A stretch of DNA of 12,120 nucleotides from Candidatus Falkowiibacteriota bacterium (GCA_016218485.1 JACRDY010000003.1:1-12120); one strand, 5' to 3'. Positions 1 through 5,869 are shown, counted from the stretch's first letter. The notes: a model not told the origin generated them from the letters alone. Translations and numbers: made by a program.

Positions 1-209
1 CCCTCTTTCGTAACGAAATTTCTAAATTTTGAGCGAAAATTATGAAGAACGAGGAGGTTTATCGCGGGATAAGCTGACGAGTTCTGAATAATGTGCAGCC
101 AAAATTTAGAAATTGCAGGAGAAAACGGGGTTTTGAGATGACCTCATTAACACTATAAAGTAATAACAGGTTTGTTTTCTGACACAGTCTATACCGGTGA
201 ATAGTGACC
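1..209. other. Intergenic region downstream of the cupredoxin gene
   Basis: No credible coding region is seen on either strand. The stretch holds the candidate structured RNA at 17-114 and a small hairpin at 134-145 (TGAG with CTCA). No clear T-tailed terminator follows the cupredoxin stop at 210. Confidence 0.6.
17..114 (+). ncRNA. Candidate structured RNA or RNA-like repeat with three tandem G.A motifs
   Basis: The plus strand folds into one long hairpin. A 15-bp outer stem pairs 17-31 with 100-114. After an internal loop, 39-43 pair with 88-92 and 46-50 with 81-85. The tip is a 7-bp stem (57-63 with 68-74, one G.U) closed by a GCGG loop. Between the helices, GA faces GA three times: 44-45 with 86-87, 51-52 with 79-80 and 54-55 with 76-77, with G53-C78 and G56.U75 around the last. 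Such 5'-GA/5'-GA steps form stable sheared pairs in RNA; on the other strand they would be TC/TC mismatches. It is therefore probably plus-strand RNA, opposite to every gene here. No promoter was identified; it may extend left of the window. It could also be a mobile repeat. Function unknown. Confidence 0.45.
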
Positions 210-758
210 CTACTCAACAATCAGCTTGCCGACCATGCCCATGGCTCGGTGCTGACCAATACTGCAGTAGTACTCAAAAGTGCCGGCTTGGTCAGCAATA
301 AATTCCACACTGGCGGTTTGGCCGTCACCAATAACACCGGTGTGCGCGTTAAAGGCATCAAGATTCCAGTCATGCGTACCACCCACGTTGGAAAAGTTAA
401 CCTTAACCTTTTGACCCTGCTTGACAGTAATGGCAGCGGGGTTAAAGGAAAAATTTTGACCACTCACCGCCACGACTTTGACTGTGACATCTTTATCGAC
501 CGCCGCCTGATCAAGGGCGGTATTCGTCGTATTGACATTAGCGCTATCGTTGGACAGTGTATTCGTAATATCAAGCGTGGGTTCACTGGACGGTCCGGGA
601 GTTAATGTAACCACGCCAGTGTTCGTATTAGGCAGCGCCGTGGTATCAGCTGATGACGGCGTCGTCACTTGACTAACTGATGAATTAGCCAGAGAACAGC
701 CGGCTAAAACAAACACGGCTACCATTGCCAAACCAAACAATACTTTTTGTGATTTCAT
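210..758 (-). CDS. Lipoprotein cupredoxin (type 1 copper protein)
   Basis: 182 aa. Residues 1-20 are a lipoprotein signal ending in the lipobox LAGC, so Cys21 should be lipidated and the protein anchored outside the membrane. A Ser/Thr/Asn/Pro-rich linker (22-85) leads to a cupredoxin domain (about 90-182). All four expected type 1 copper ligands are present: His129 in GTHDW, Cys165 in YYC, His170 and Met175 in GMVG; the C-x4-H-x4-M spacing resembles auracyanin and nitrite reductase type domains. It probably carries electrons or holds copper at the cell surface; the partner is unknown. It lies 70 bp downstream of the DsbA-like gene and may be co-transcribed. No Shine-Dalgarno is seen; a weak TAAAAT box sits 9 bp before the ATG. 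Stop is TAG. Confidence 0.9.
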   Translation of the reverse strand: MKSQKVLFGLAMVAVFVLAGCSLANSSVSQVTTPSSADTTALPNTNTGVVTLTPGPSSEPTLDITNTLSNDSANVNTTNTALDQAAVDKDVTVKVVAVSGQNFSFNPAAITVKQGQKVKVNFSNVGGTHDWNLDAFNAHTGVIGDGQTASVEFIADQAGTFEYYCSIGQHRAMGMVGKLIVE

Positions 759-828
759 ATCATGTCTATTTTATGTATAAGTAGTTCCTCGCCACTTCCC
801 TCAATTATTGATACCAAGAGAGAACCCA

Positions 829-1566
829 CTAAAGGAGAGAATCTAGGATTGATTTGAAGTTCTCATACGGCACGGCGCCGGACACGAGCTGACCGTTGAC
901 AAAGGTAGCTGGAGTGCCGGTAGCGCCGGCGGCCTGACCCTGTTGAGACTCGGTGGCTACGGCGCTGGCGTACTTACCCGTATCCAAACAGTCATTGAAT
1001 TGACTGGTATTCAAGCCCAGATCTTTGGCCACAGTCTTCCACTGATCAATACCCATGGTGTTAGTGGCTTGCGCCTGAAAAATCGCATCGTGCATTTCCC
1101 AGAATTTACCCTGTTCGCTGGCGCACTCCGAGGCTTCGGCCGCTTTCTGTGCTTGCGGATGGATATTGGTCAGGGGAAAATGACGGTAGACCAACCGAAC
1201 TTTACCAGGATATTCAGCGAGAATTTTAGTCAATGTGTCCACATGTTTCAGACAGAAGGGGCACTGGAAATCTGAATATTCCACTAAAGTAATTTTAGCA
1301 TTCTTGTCTCCGCGCATATGGTCAGCGTCAGTCACCGCTGGAATGGCTGCGGCAGCTGTGGGCTGGCTGGGCTGTGCCGCGGCTGGCGCCGGCGTACCCG
1401 TACCGCCAGTAGGAGTGGCGGCAACGCCATTACCTGACCCCGCTGAAGAACTATTGAGGGTAAAGAATAAAACGCCAACAATGGCCGTAACGGTCACGCC
1501 CACAAAAAATCCAAAGAGAAAACTAATCTTTGGCGGGGTATTCCCCAAGAAATCAGACTCAGACAT
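829..1566 (-). CDS. Membrane-anchored DsbA-like thiol:disulfide oxidoreductase
   Basis: 245 aa. One membrane helix (about 15-37) is followed by an Ala/Pro/Gly/Thr-rich linker (38-80) and a DsbA-like thioredoxin fold (about 82-245). The active site is CPFC (102-105), within YSDFQCPFC, and the cis-proline loop is TPATF (218-222). Two further cysteines, Cys148 and Cys193, could form a structural disulfide. The fold faces outside and probably oxidises or isomerises disulfides in exported proteins; related families are BdbD and the DsbA-like Thioredoxin_4 group. No DsbB or VKOR partner is in the window. The promoter is an extended -10 (TGC TATAAT, 1605-1613) about 38 bp before the ATG. The start is the first Met, directly before the hydrophilic N-terminus. 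No Shine-Dalgarno. Stop is TAG. Confidence 0.92.
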   Translation of the reverse strand: MSESDFLGNTPPKISFLFGFFVGVTVTAIVGVLFFTLNSSSAGSGNGVAATPTGGTGTPAPAAAQPSQPTAAAAIPAVTDADHMRGDKNAKITLVEYSDFQCPFCLKHVDTLTKILAEYPGKVRLVYRHFPLTNIHPQAQKAAEASECASEQGKFWEMHDAIFQAQATNTMGIDQWKTVAKDLGLNTSQFNDCLDTGKYASAVATESQQGQAAGATGTPATFVNGQLVSGAVPYENFKSILDSLL

Positions 1567-1604
1567 AGAATTAATTTAATAATAAGCTATTTTTTAGTGC
1601 TTGC

Positions 1605-1613
1605 ATTATAGCA
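1605..1613 (-). promoter_or_regulatory. Extended -10 promoter of the DsbA-like gene
   Basis: On the minus strand the sequence reads TGC TATAAT, a consensus -10 with the TGN extension. No good -35 is seen 17 bp upstream, which is normal for extended -10 promoters. The predicted 5' leader is about 30 nt. It begins just after the terminator hairpin at 1625-1658, so one gene ends and the next begins within about 50 bp. Confidence 0.65.
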
Positions 1614-1658
1614 CAAAAGAGGAAACCCGCGCCAGCTCATTGAGAACTGGGCGCGGGT
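1612..1658 (-). terminator. Rho-independent terminator of the small gene
   Basis: Minus-strand hairpin: 1625-1635 pair with 1647-1658 with one bulged G, mostly G-C, around a loop that itself holds CTCA/TGAG. It is followed on the minus strand by a pyrimidine-rich tail (TTTCCTCTTTT). It lies 14 bp after the stop codon at 1672. Confidence 0.65.
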
Positions 1659-1671
1659 CAAGTGCGGCTGG

Positions 1672-1899
1672 TTATGAAAATCCCAGCCAGGGGGCGGCGG
1701 CTTGCCAGACGCTCAGGCAGAACCTGATGAGGCTGGCCAGCCGGGCCTGGAAATCGGGATTGAGCGCGATTTCTAGGCAGATGGTGAAGCTGTCGCCGTA
1801 GTGTCTCACATCTAAGCAATACGCATCGATGTTGAGACACAGGACAACCGCTACTTGCAGCGCGACCACGAAGATCACCTTGTACCTTGTACTACCCAT
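1672..1899 (-). CDS. Small exported or membrane protein, unknown function
   Basis: 75 aa, family not recognised. An Arg/Lys-bearing N-terminus (MGSTRYK) precedes a hydrophobic stretch (residues 8-24), as in a signal peptide or a single membrane helix; a second moderately hydrophobic segment lies near 55-72. There are four cysteines. The chosen ATG (1897-1899) has the only strong Shine-Dalgarno in the window: GGGAGG, with 5 nt between GGAGG and the ATG. The open frame continues upstream to 1986, but that extension would cover the leader hairpin at 1944-1965 and lacks a ribosome site. A T-tailed hairpin follows the stop, so the gene looks like a self-contained unit. Strong ribosome binding unlike the neighbours hints at a different origin or high expression; that is inference. 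Confidence 0.6.
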   Translation of the reverse strand: MGSTRYKVIFVVALQVAVVLCLNIDAYCLDVRHYGDSFTICLEIALNPDFQARLASLIRFCLSVWQAAAPWLGFS

Positions 1900-1943
1900 G
1901 GCATCCTCCCTTGGTAGATGGGTATGCTGCTGATTACACAACA

Positions 1944-1965
1944 GCCCTGCTGTTTCCAGCAGGGC
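1944..1965 (-). promoter_or_regulatory. Perfect 9-bp hairpin in the leader of the small gene
   Basis: GCCCTGCTG (1944-1952) pairs perfectly with CAGCAGGGC (1957-1965) around a 4-nt loop. Flanking CACAA and TTGTG can extend it. It ends 44 bp before the start codon of the small gene and has no T-run directly after it, so a regulatory or RNA-stabilising role fits better than termination. Confidence 0.5.
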
Positions 1966-2156
1966 GTTATTGTGATAGGGAGGCAACTAGCCTATCGCAA
2001 ACGAATGATAAACAACGCCTTACTGAAAACAGCCGAACGCTTGGAATGCTTCTTCCAACGTTCAACCAATACAGCAGTAAAACGCGGCATTATTATACCG
2101 AGTATATTATTTTGTAATACCTGAATATTCATATAGAACCTTTCAATTATTTAGAC

Positions 2157-2197
2157 GTGGGGGGATAAAAAATGTTACAGATAACAAAAAACCCCAC
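2157..2197 (-). terminator. Weak terminator-like structure after the DedA gene
   Basis: GTGGGG (2157-2162) pairs with CCCCAC (2192-2197), enclosing a small TGTTA/TAACA stem with six-base T-runs on both sides when read on the minus strand. It lies about 50 bp after the DedA stop. The stem is weak, so this is a tentative call. Confidence 0.3.
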
Positions 2198-2249
2198 TGA
2201 ACATTAAGATTTTTGATGGCAGGTCACCTAGTCAATGAGCAATGGTACG

Positions 2250-2900
2250 CTACGATACAGTGAGGAGTCGCCCCCGACGCTCGATATCTTTTTTGATCTT
2301 ATGTTTAACAATAATGATGAGCATGATTAAAAAAGCCAATAAAACAAGGGTAATGGTTTTACCCCAGGTATGCCAACTCTCCCCCAAGAAATAGCCTAAA
2401 CCAACCCAACCAATAGCCCAAACCATACAGCCAATGGTACTGGCGGCGATAAATCTCCCGAGGGGCATTTTGAGCATACCGGCTGGCAAGGAAACAACAC
2501 AGCGCACCGGCGTCAGACAGCGCAAAAAACCTATTAATATATACCCGTCCTTTCGCTTTAATACATCAATGAAATATTGAAAAAAATCTTCACCCGGCAA
2601 CCAATGAGCGAAGAGTCTAGTCAGCTTGCTATAGTGGGCAAGAAAATTTTTGCCGTCCAGCAACCAGCGGTAGCCAATGGTTCTGCCGATATAATACAGC
2701 ACCGTGGTGCCAATGACATTGCCAGCCACTCCGGCAGTTAAAACGCCGACGAAGGATAATCGGTGTGCATACACCAGGGCACCAGACACGCCATACACTA
2801 TTTCACTAGGAAAAGCGCTGGCCAACCCATTGATAAACATCAAACCAAAAATGGCGACCAAGCCATAGAGTTCAATCAAATTGGCAGTGATCTGTTCCAT
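2250..2900 (-). CDS. DedA family inner-membrane protein
   Basis: 216 aa from the chosen start. Family landmarks are clear: the acidic re-entrant motif FPSEIV (residues about 30-35), the glycine-rich helix with VLYYIGRTIG, and the signature RCLTPVRCVVSLPAGMLKMP (127-146), then two membrane helices and a basic tail. DedA proteins are linked to membrane homeostasis, and some members flip polyprenyl phosphate or phosphatidylethanolamine; the substrate here cannot be told. The open frame reaches back to 2942, but its first codons are the T-run of the terminator at 2931-2954, and a second Met (2918) lies on a TATGAT box (2914-2919). The Met at 2900 therefore fits best, with a leader of only about 7 nt. 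No Shine-Dalgarno. Stop is TAG. Confidence 0.9.
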   Translation of the reverse strand: MEQITANLIELYGLVAIFGLMFINGLASAFPSEIVYGVSGALVYAHRLSFVGVLTAGVAGNVIGTTVLYYIGRTIGYRWLLDGKNFLAHYSKLTRLFAHWLPGEDFFQYFIDVLKRKDGYILIGFLRCLTPVRCVVSLPAGMLKMPLGRFIAASTIGCMVWAIGWVGLGYFLGESWHTWGKTITLVLLAFLIMLIIIVKHKIKKDIERRGRLLTVS

Positions 2901-2913
2901 ATGCAACCAGTGT

Positions 2914-2919
2914 ATCATA
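2914..2919 (-). promoter_or_regulatory. Candidate -10 box of the DedA gene
   Basis: Minus strand reads TATGAT, 13 bp before the chosen start at 2900, just downstream of the tRNA-Tyr terminator. The -35 region is only a T-tract, so support is modest. It agrees with the short leaders seen at other genes here. Confidence 0.4.
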
Positions 2920-2930
2920 CCGCCGCTAAA

Positions 2931-2954
2931 ACAAAAAAACATCTCTTAAAGATG
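2931..2954 (-). terminator. Rho-independent terminator after tRNA-Tyr
   Basis: On the minus strand CATCT pairs with AGATG (2950-2954 with 2940-2944) around a 5-nt loop and is followed by seven Ts. It lies 6 bp past the tRNA 3' CCA. The stem is short, but position and T-run fit a tRNA transcription unit end. Confidence 0.6.
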
Positions 2955-2960
2955 CTCTTT

Positions 2961-3047
2961 TGGTGGGCCGGGAAGGATTCGAACCTTCGTAGGCGCAAGG
3001 CCAGCAGATTTACAGTCTGCCCTCGTTGACCGCTTGAGTACCGACCC
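2961..3047 (-). tRNA. tRNA-Tyr, anticodon GTA
   Basis: 87 nt with an encoded CCA. Acceptor GGGTCGG pairs with CCGGCCC (one G.U). The anticodon stem GCAGA/TCTGC holds the loop CTGTAAA, so the anticodon is GTA. A long variable arm marks it as class II, as bacterial tRNA-Tyr should be, and the T arm is GAAGG TTCGAAT CCTTC. It is the second of two tRNAs on this strand. Confidence 0.96.
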
Positions 3048-3052
3048 GAGAA

Positions 3053-3128
3053 TAACAATTAACCATTAACAATTAACTTTTGACCAGATATGTTCGTTAA
3101 CTGTTAATTGTTACTTGTCAAAAGTTAA
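3053..3128. repeat. Interlocked inverted repeats between the two tRNA genes
   Basis: Two inverted repeats overlap in the order A-B-A'-B'. A (3053-3070) pairs with 3096-3113 at 16 of 18 positions; B (TTAACTTTTGAC, 3073-3084) pairs perfectly with 3117-3128. AACAATTAAC also occurs twice directly (3054-3063, 3068-3077). Only one stem, or a pseudoknot, can form at once. The block fills the tRNA spacer and would be cut out during tRNA processing. Confidence 0.7.
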
Positions 3129-3130
3129 AC

Positions 3131-3206
3131 TGGAGCCGTTGCGCGGAATCGAACCGCGGACCTACTCCTTACCATGGAGTTGCTCTACCAGCTGAGCTAC
3201 AACGGC
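3131..3206 (-). tRNA. tRNA-Thr, anticodon GGT
   Basis: 76 nt with an encoded CCA. Acceptor GCCGTTG pairs with CAACGGC. The anticodon stem ACTCC/GGAGT closes the loop ATGGTAA, giving anticodon GGT, which reads ACC and ACT. The D arm (GCTCAGCTGGTAGAGC) and T arm (CGCGG TTCGATT CCGCG) are standard. It is followed 83 bp later by tRNA-Tyr on the same strand, probably in one transcript. Confidence 0.97.
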
Positions 3207-3302
3207 ATACCGAAAAGAAATTGGAAATTAGAAATTAAGAAATTATCTAATGAACAGAGTCTTTAATTTCTAATTTCTTAATTTCTCTTAATTTATTCGT
3301 AC
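3207..3302. repeat. AT-rich hairpin repeat, family of the 5771-5869 element
   Basis: Built from repeated AATTTCTAATTT-type units, it folds as an imperfect stem with GAAATTAGAAATTAA (3224-3238) opposite TTAATTTCTAATTTC (about 3263-3277). Its right edge (3279-3301) matches 5845-5867 at 22 of 23 positions, so both sites belong to one dispersed family. It fills the gap between the TPR gene stop and tRNA-Thr. Confidence 0.65.
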
Positions 3303-3321
3303 CTTCGTAGTGGCCGCCAAT

Positions 3322-4215
3322 CTACTTAATCCCCCGAATCTGTTTCCGGAGCTCCTCCAGCTTCTGATTGTCCGGATTCACCTCTTTGAGCTTTTTGAGC
3401 GCGGTCTGCGCCTCTTCTTTCTTGCCCATCATTATACTCAAACGAACCATGGCGTCAAGGTTTCTGGGGTTATTGGGTTCCAGCCCCAAGGCTTTCTGCA
3501 GGCAATCAAAGGCGCTATTCAGCTCCTCCATCTCCTCATAGACGTCGGCTAAATCTAAATAGTGCCCGACGGCCTGTGAGTCTAGTTCAATTGACTTCAG
3601 CTGGTAGTCACGGGCATTTTCCAGTTTACCCTGTTTACGGGCAATATTACCCAGGTGAGCGTAGGCGTCATAGTTATCAGCATTCAATTTGAGAACATGC
3701 TCAAAGGTTTCGCGCGCCTCATCCAGCTTACCCTGCTCCCAATAGAGCGCGCCGAGCCCGCCGTAGGCCTCACTATCATGCGGGTCCAGCGCGATCGCGT
3801 CAATAAACTTGCGCTCGGCTTCGACGAATTTGTCCTGCGCCATCAGCTCTTCGCCGCTCTTGACCAGGTCTTCAGTTTTGGCGTCCACTTTCTGTTTTTC
3901 GGCCAGAGTCTTCGGCGCCAGCTTTTCTCGGTACTTACGCTCCAGCGCTAACGTAGCCTCAAAAACAGTACGAAAGGTGGCTACCGCCCGGTCGCCGATC
4001 GGCCGCGCGCGCTTGGACAGGGCCCGGAATTTAGCAAAAAAATTACGCTCTAACTTGGCGCGAACAATACGTTCTCGCGTCTCCCCGGCTTTGGTCTCGG
4101 GTAATGTTTCCACATCAATTTGGGTCAGCTGGGGAAATTTCTTGATTACCACAGCGATAATGACCAAGAGACAAACAATAATTACGCCAAGCGTAATGAC
4201 ATTGACGATTATCAT
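3322..4215 (-). CDS. Membrane-anchored TPR protein
   Basis: 297 aa. One N-terminal membrane helix (residues 3-24) with basic KK after it, then a charged, helical, possibly coiled stretch (40-110), then about five tetratricopeptide repeats (roughly 114-147, 148-181, 182-215, 216-249 and 250-283), with landmarks such as AYGGLGALYWEQGKLDEA and YAHLGNIARKQGKLENA. TPRs bind protein partners; with the helix at the N-terminus the TPR domain probably hangs from the membrane into the cytoplasm, though topology is inferred. It starts 7 bp after tpiA and is surely in the same transcript. No Shine-Dalgarno is visible. A partner cannot be named; the pseudopilin two genes upstream is one possibility. Stop is TAG. 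Confidence 0.85.
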   Translation of the reverse strand: MIIVNVITLGVIIVCLLVIIAVVIKKFPQLTQIDVETLPETKAGETRERIVRAKLERNFFAKFRALSKRARPIGDRAVATFRTVFEATLALERKYREKLAPKTLAEKQKVDAKTEDLVKSGEELMAQDKFVEAERKFIDAIALDPHDSEAYGGLGALYWEQGKLDEARETFEHVLKLNADNYDAYAHLGNIARKQGKLENARDYQLKSIELDSQAVGHYLDLADVYEEMEELNSAFDCLQKALGLEPNNPRNLDAMVRLSIMMGKKEEAQTALKKLKEVNPDNQKLEELRKQIRGIK

Positions 4216-4222
4216 AGAAAAA

Positions 4223-4984
4223 CTAAATTTGCGAGATAAGCTGGCGGAACGCCGCGATATCCACCGCGGCGGCGCCGACTAAGAAACCGCCAAGACTGCT
4301 CAAAGCGGCGAACTGTCCAATAGTTTTAACGTTCACCGTGCCGCCATAGACGATGGTGCATTGGCGCGCGACGGCTGCGGCGCTAAACAGATCAACCGCC
4401 GCCTGATGGATGACCCGGCAAGCCTGATCAACCTCACGGCTGGTCGCTATTCTACCATGACTGGTACTGATTGTCCAGAACGGCTCATAACTCAAAATAA
4501 TCGGCTGATGTTCTAATCTGGCGACCCCGGCCAAAACCTGCTTGACTTGGCGCTCCAAGACCGTATGGGTTAAACCGCGGCGATGTTCTTCCTCGCTCTC
4601 CCCGACGCAAATAATGGGAATTAAATTTTGGTGCACCGCCGCTCCGACGCGACGCGCCGTCATGGACAGATCTTCATGAAAGTACATTTTACGTTCAGAG
4701 TGCCCGAGAATGACATGGGAACAGCCCAGCTGACGCAAAAGGAGCGGCGAAGTCTCGCCGGTCAGCGCGGCACTCTCTTCCCAGGCGGCATCTTGGCCAG
4801 CCAGATGAATTTTGGTGAACCGGAGCAGTTGAGCCACCGCGGGCAAGGCGCCAGTGGTTGGCGCCACTACCAGCTTGAGCGATTTTGGCAGTTTGAGTTT
4901 TTTATACTGTTTAACTAAAAATACACTCTCGTGTATATCTAAGCGCATTTTCCAATTGGCAATGATGGTCAGAGATTTGGACAT
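4223..4984 (-). CDS. tpiA: Triosephosphate isomerase
   Basis: 253 aa, the usual length. It interconverts dihydroxyacetone phosphate and glyceraldehyde 3-phosphate in the cytoplasm. Catalytic residues are all present: Asn10 and Lys12 (ANWKM), His95 (GHSERK) and Glu167 (SYEPFW). The phosphate-binding parts depart from the common pattern: loop 6 reads PFWTISTSHG where PVWAIGTGK is usual, loop 7 is YGGTVN for YGGSV, and loop 8 is LVGAAAVD for LVGGAS. The enzyme is probably active but divergent. It is followed by the TPR gene and preceded, after a 176-bp inverted repeat, by the pseudopilin gene. The start Met lies directly before the conserved first strand. No Shine-Dalgarno. Stop is TAG. Confidence 0.95.
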   Translation of the reverse strand: MSKSLTIIANWKMRLDIHESVFLVKQYKKLKLPKSLKLVVAPTTGALPAVAQLLRFTKIHLAGQDAAWEESAALTGETSPLLLRQLGCSHVILGHSERKMYFHEDLSMTARRVGAAVHQNLIPIICVGESEEEHRRGLTHTVLERQVKQVLAGVARLEHQPIILSYEPFWTISTSHGRIATSREVDQACRVIHQAAVDLFSAAAVARQCTIVYGGTVNVKTIGQFAALSSLGGFLVGAAAVDIAAFRQLISQI

Positions 4985-4985
4985 A

Positions 4986-5161
4986 GAGATGGTTACAAAA
5001 CTGTTTTTAAGCGAGACGTAGGACTTTTTGGCCGAGGCAAGGAAAACCAGTGAAATGATTTGAGGTGTAATATCATTACGGTGAAAATCATTTCACGCCA
5101 GTTTGACGAAGCCTCGGACGAAAAGGACCAGTCGCAGCAAAAAGAGTTTTGTAACCATCTC
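4986..5161. repeat. 176-bp imperfect inverted repeat, MITE-like or structured RNA
   Basis: Two arms of about 86 bp face each other around a 3-nt centre. The outermost 17 bp are perfect (4986-5002 with 5145-5161); other conserved blocks are 5004-5008, CCGAGGC near 5032-5038, a perfect 12 bp (5050-5061 with 5085-5096), and the tip GTAAT/ATTAC. The middle parts have diverged. ATA flanks both ends (4983-4985 and 5162-5164), as a 3-bp target duplication would. It occupies nearly the whole gap between the pseudopilin stop and the tpiA start. It could be a miniature transposable element or an RNA hairpin. Confidence 0.65.
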
Positions 5162-5176
5162 ATAAGAGAGAGGTGG

Positions 5177-5704
5177 CTACCAGCTGCGAGCGCCGACGGT
5201 ATAGAGACTCCAGGCTTCCAGCTCGCCGTCCAGCTCAAGCACGTCATCCTGCGTCCCGCCATCGCGAGCCGGATCCACGAAGACCAGAAATTTCTGGTCG
5301 TGCATATCTTCGCCATAGGCCAAGACTTTGTAATCCGTGCCGTTAGAGTGATACAGGTAGCAACGATTCTGCGTGCTCAAAGGGTCCTGCGGCAGGTAGG
5401 AAATCAACCCCTGCTCAATCACCAGCGGTATCCAGTCCGTGGTCGGGGTACCCCAGGCTACGTCAGCGCAGCTGCCCCGCCAGCCTGACTCGCCGTCAAT
5501 CCAGGGGTAGCGGCCGTGATCCTGATAGTATATATCCAAAACGCGCTGAACCTCCTGCAGGTCGCGAATCCGGATGGTGTCACGAGTTTTGATTTTGGCT
5601 TGCACGGTCGCGGTCAAGACGATATTAGCCAGTAAAATAATAATACTGACGCTCGTCATGATCTCAATCATGCTCATGCCACGTTGGTCGGATAGGAGTT
5701 TCAT
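5177..5704 (-). CDS. Type IV pilin-like or GspG-like pseudopilin
   Basis: 175 aa from the chosen start. The short leader MKLLSDQRG ends in Gly, followed by MSMIE, so Glu is at +5 of the mature protein as prepilin peptidase substrates require, and then a hydrophobic helix (about residues 13-33). The soluble part has pseudopilin landmarks: an RIRDLQEVQRVLDIYYQDHGRYP helix end, a YLPQDPLS turn and YLYHSNGTDYKVLAYGED. It is an exported subunit of a type IV pilus or type II secretion-like fibre. The frame is open to 5770, but a promoter lies inside that extension (5723-5751), so the Met at 5704 is chosen. No assembly ATPase or prepilin peptidase is in the window. Stop is TAG. Confidence 0.88.
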   Translation of the reverse strand: MKLLSDQRGMSMIEIMTSVSIIILLANIVLTATVQAKIKTRDTIRIRDLQEVQRVLDIYYQDHGRYPWIDGESGWRGSCADVAWGTPTTDWIPLVIEQGLISYLPQDPLSTQNRCYLYHSNGTDYKVLAYGEDMHDQKFLVFVDPARDGGTQDDVLELDGELEAWSLYTVGARSW

Positions 5705-5722
5705 AGCACGGGATACCCAGTT

Positions 5723-5751
5723 AGTATACCACAACGGCGTGGAAATCCCAA
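5723..5751 (-). promoter_or_regulatory. Promoter of the pseudopilin gene
   Basis: Minus strand: TTGGGA (5746-5751), a 17-bp spacer, then TGG TATACT (-10 at 5723-5728 with the TGN extension). The expected start is about 10 nt before the ATG at 5704, giving a very short leader. It probably drives pseudopilin, tpiA and the TPR gene. Confidence 0.7.
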
Positions 5752-5770
5752 AGAGTTGAATATCATGCAC

Positions 5771-5869
5771 ATTACGAATAAATCAAGAGATTTAAGATTA
5801 AAGATTTAAGAAAATATCCGCTCTTAAATCTTTAATCTTAAATCTAATTTCTCTTGATTTATTCGTAAT
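5771..5869. repeat. 40-bp-stem hairpin repeat between the M16 and pseudopilin genes
   Basis: 5771-5810 pairs without mismatch with 5823-5842 plus 5850-5869, leaving a 7-nt bulge (TCTAATT, 5843-5849) and a 12-nt loop. Its right edge matches the repeat at 3279-3301 (22 of 23). It probably also helps end the M16 transcript, but there is no typical T-run. Confidence 0.85.

Larger units (their letters stand above)
1900..2249 (-). other. Leader region of the small gene, with two hairpins
   Basis: No other coding region is convincing here. Read on the minus strand it holds a TATAAT box (2092-2097, weak -35), a hairpin at 2035-2063 (11 bp with one bulge), and a perfect 9-bp hairpin at 1944-1965 with a 4-nt loop, extended by CACAA/TTGTG. 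Together they make a possible leader of about 185 nt before the ATG at 1899. The left part may regulate the small protein; no known riboswitch is recognised. Confidence 0.45.

Noticed and set aside
204..605. 133-aa plus-strand open frame
   Set aside because: Complement of the cupredoxin gene, whose copper ligands and lipobox show the minus strand is coding.
1887..2117. Plus-strand 68- and 76-aa frames opposite the small gene leader
   Set aside because: No ribosome site, no recognisable domain, and they cross both leader hairpins.
2901..2942. 14-residue N-terminal extension of the DedA protein
   Set aside because: It would be coded by the T-run and stem of the tRNA-Tyr terminator.
3207..3302. 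CRISPR array
   Set aside because: The repeated AATTTCTAATTT units are too short and contiguous, with no unique spacers and no cas genes.
5705..5770. 22-residue N-terminal extension of the pseudopilin
   Set aside because: It overlaps a good promoter, and the prepilin leader from the inner Met is complete.
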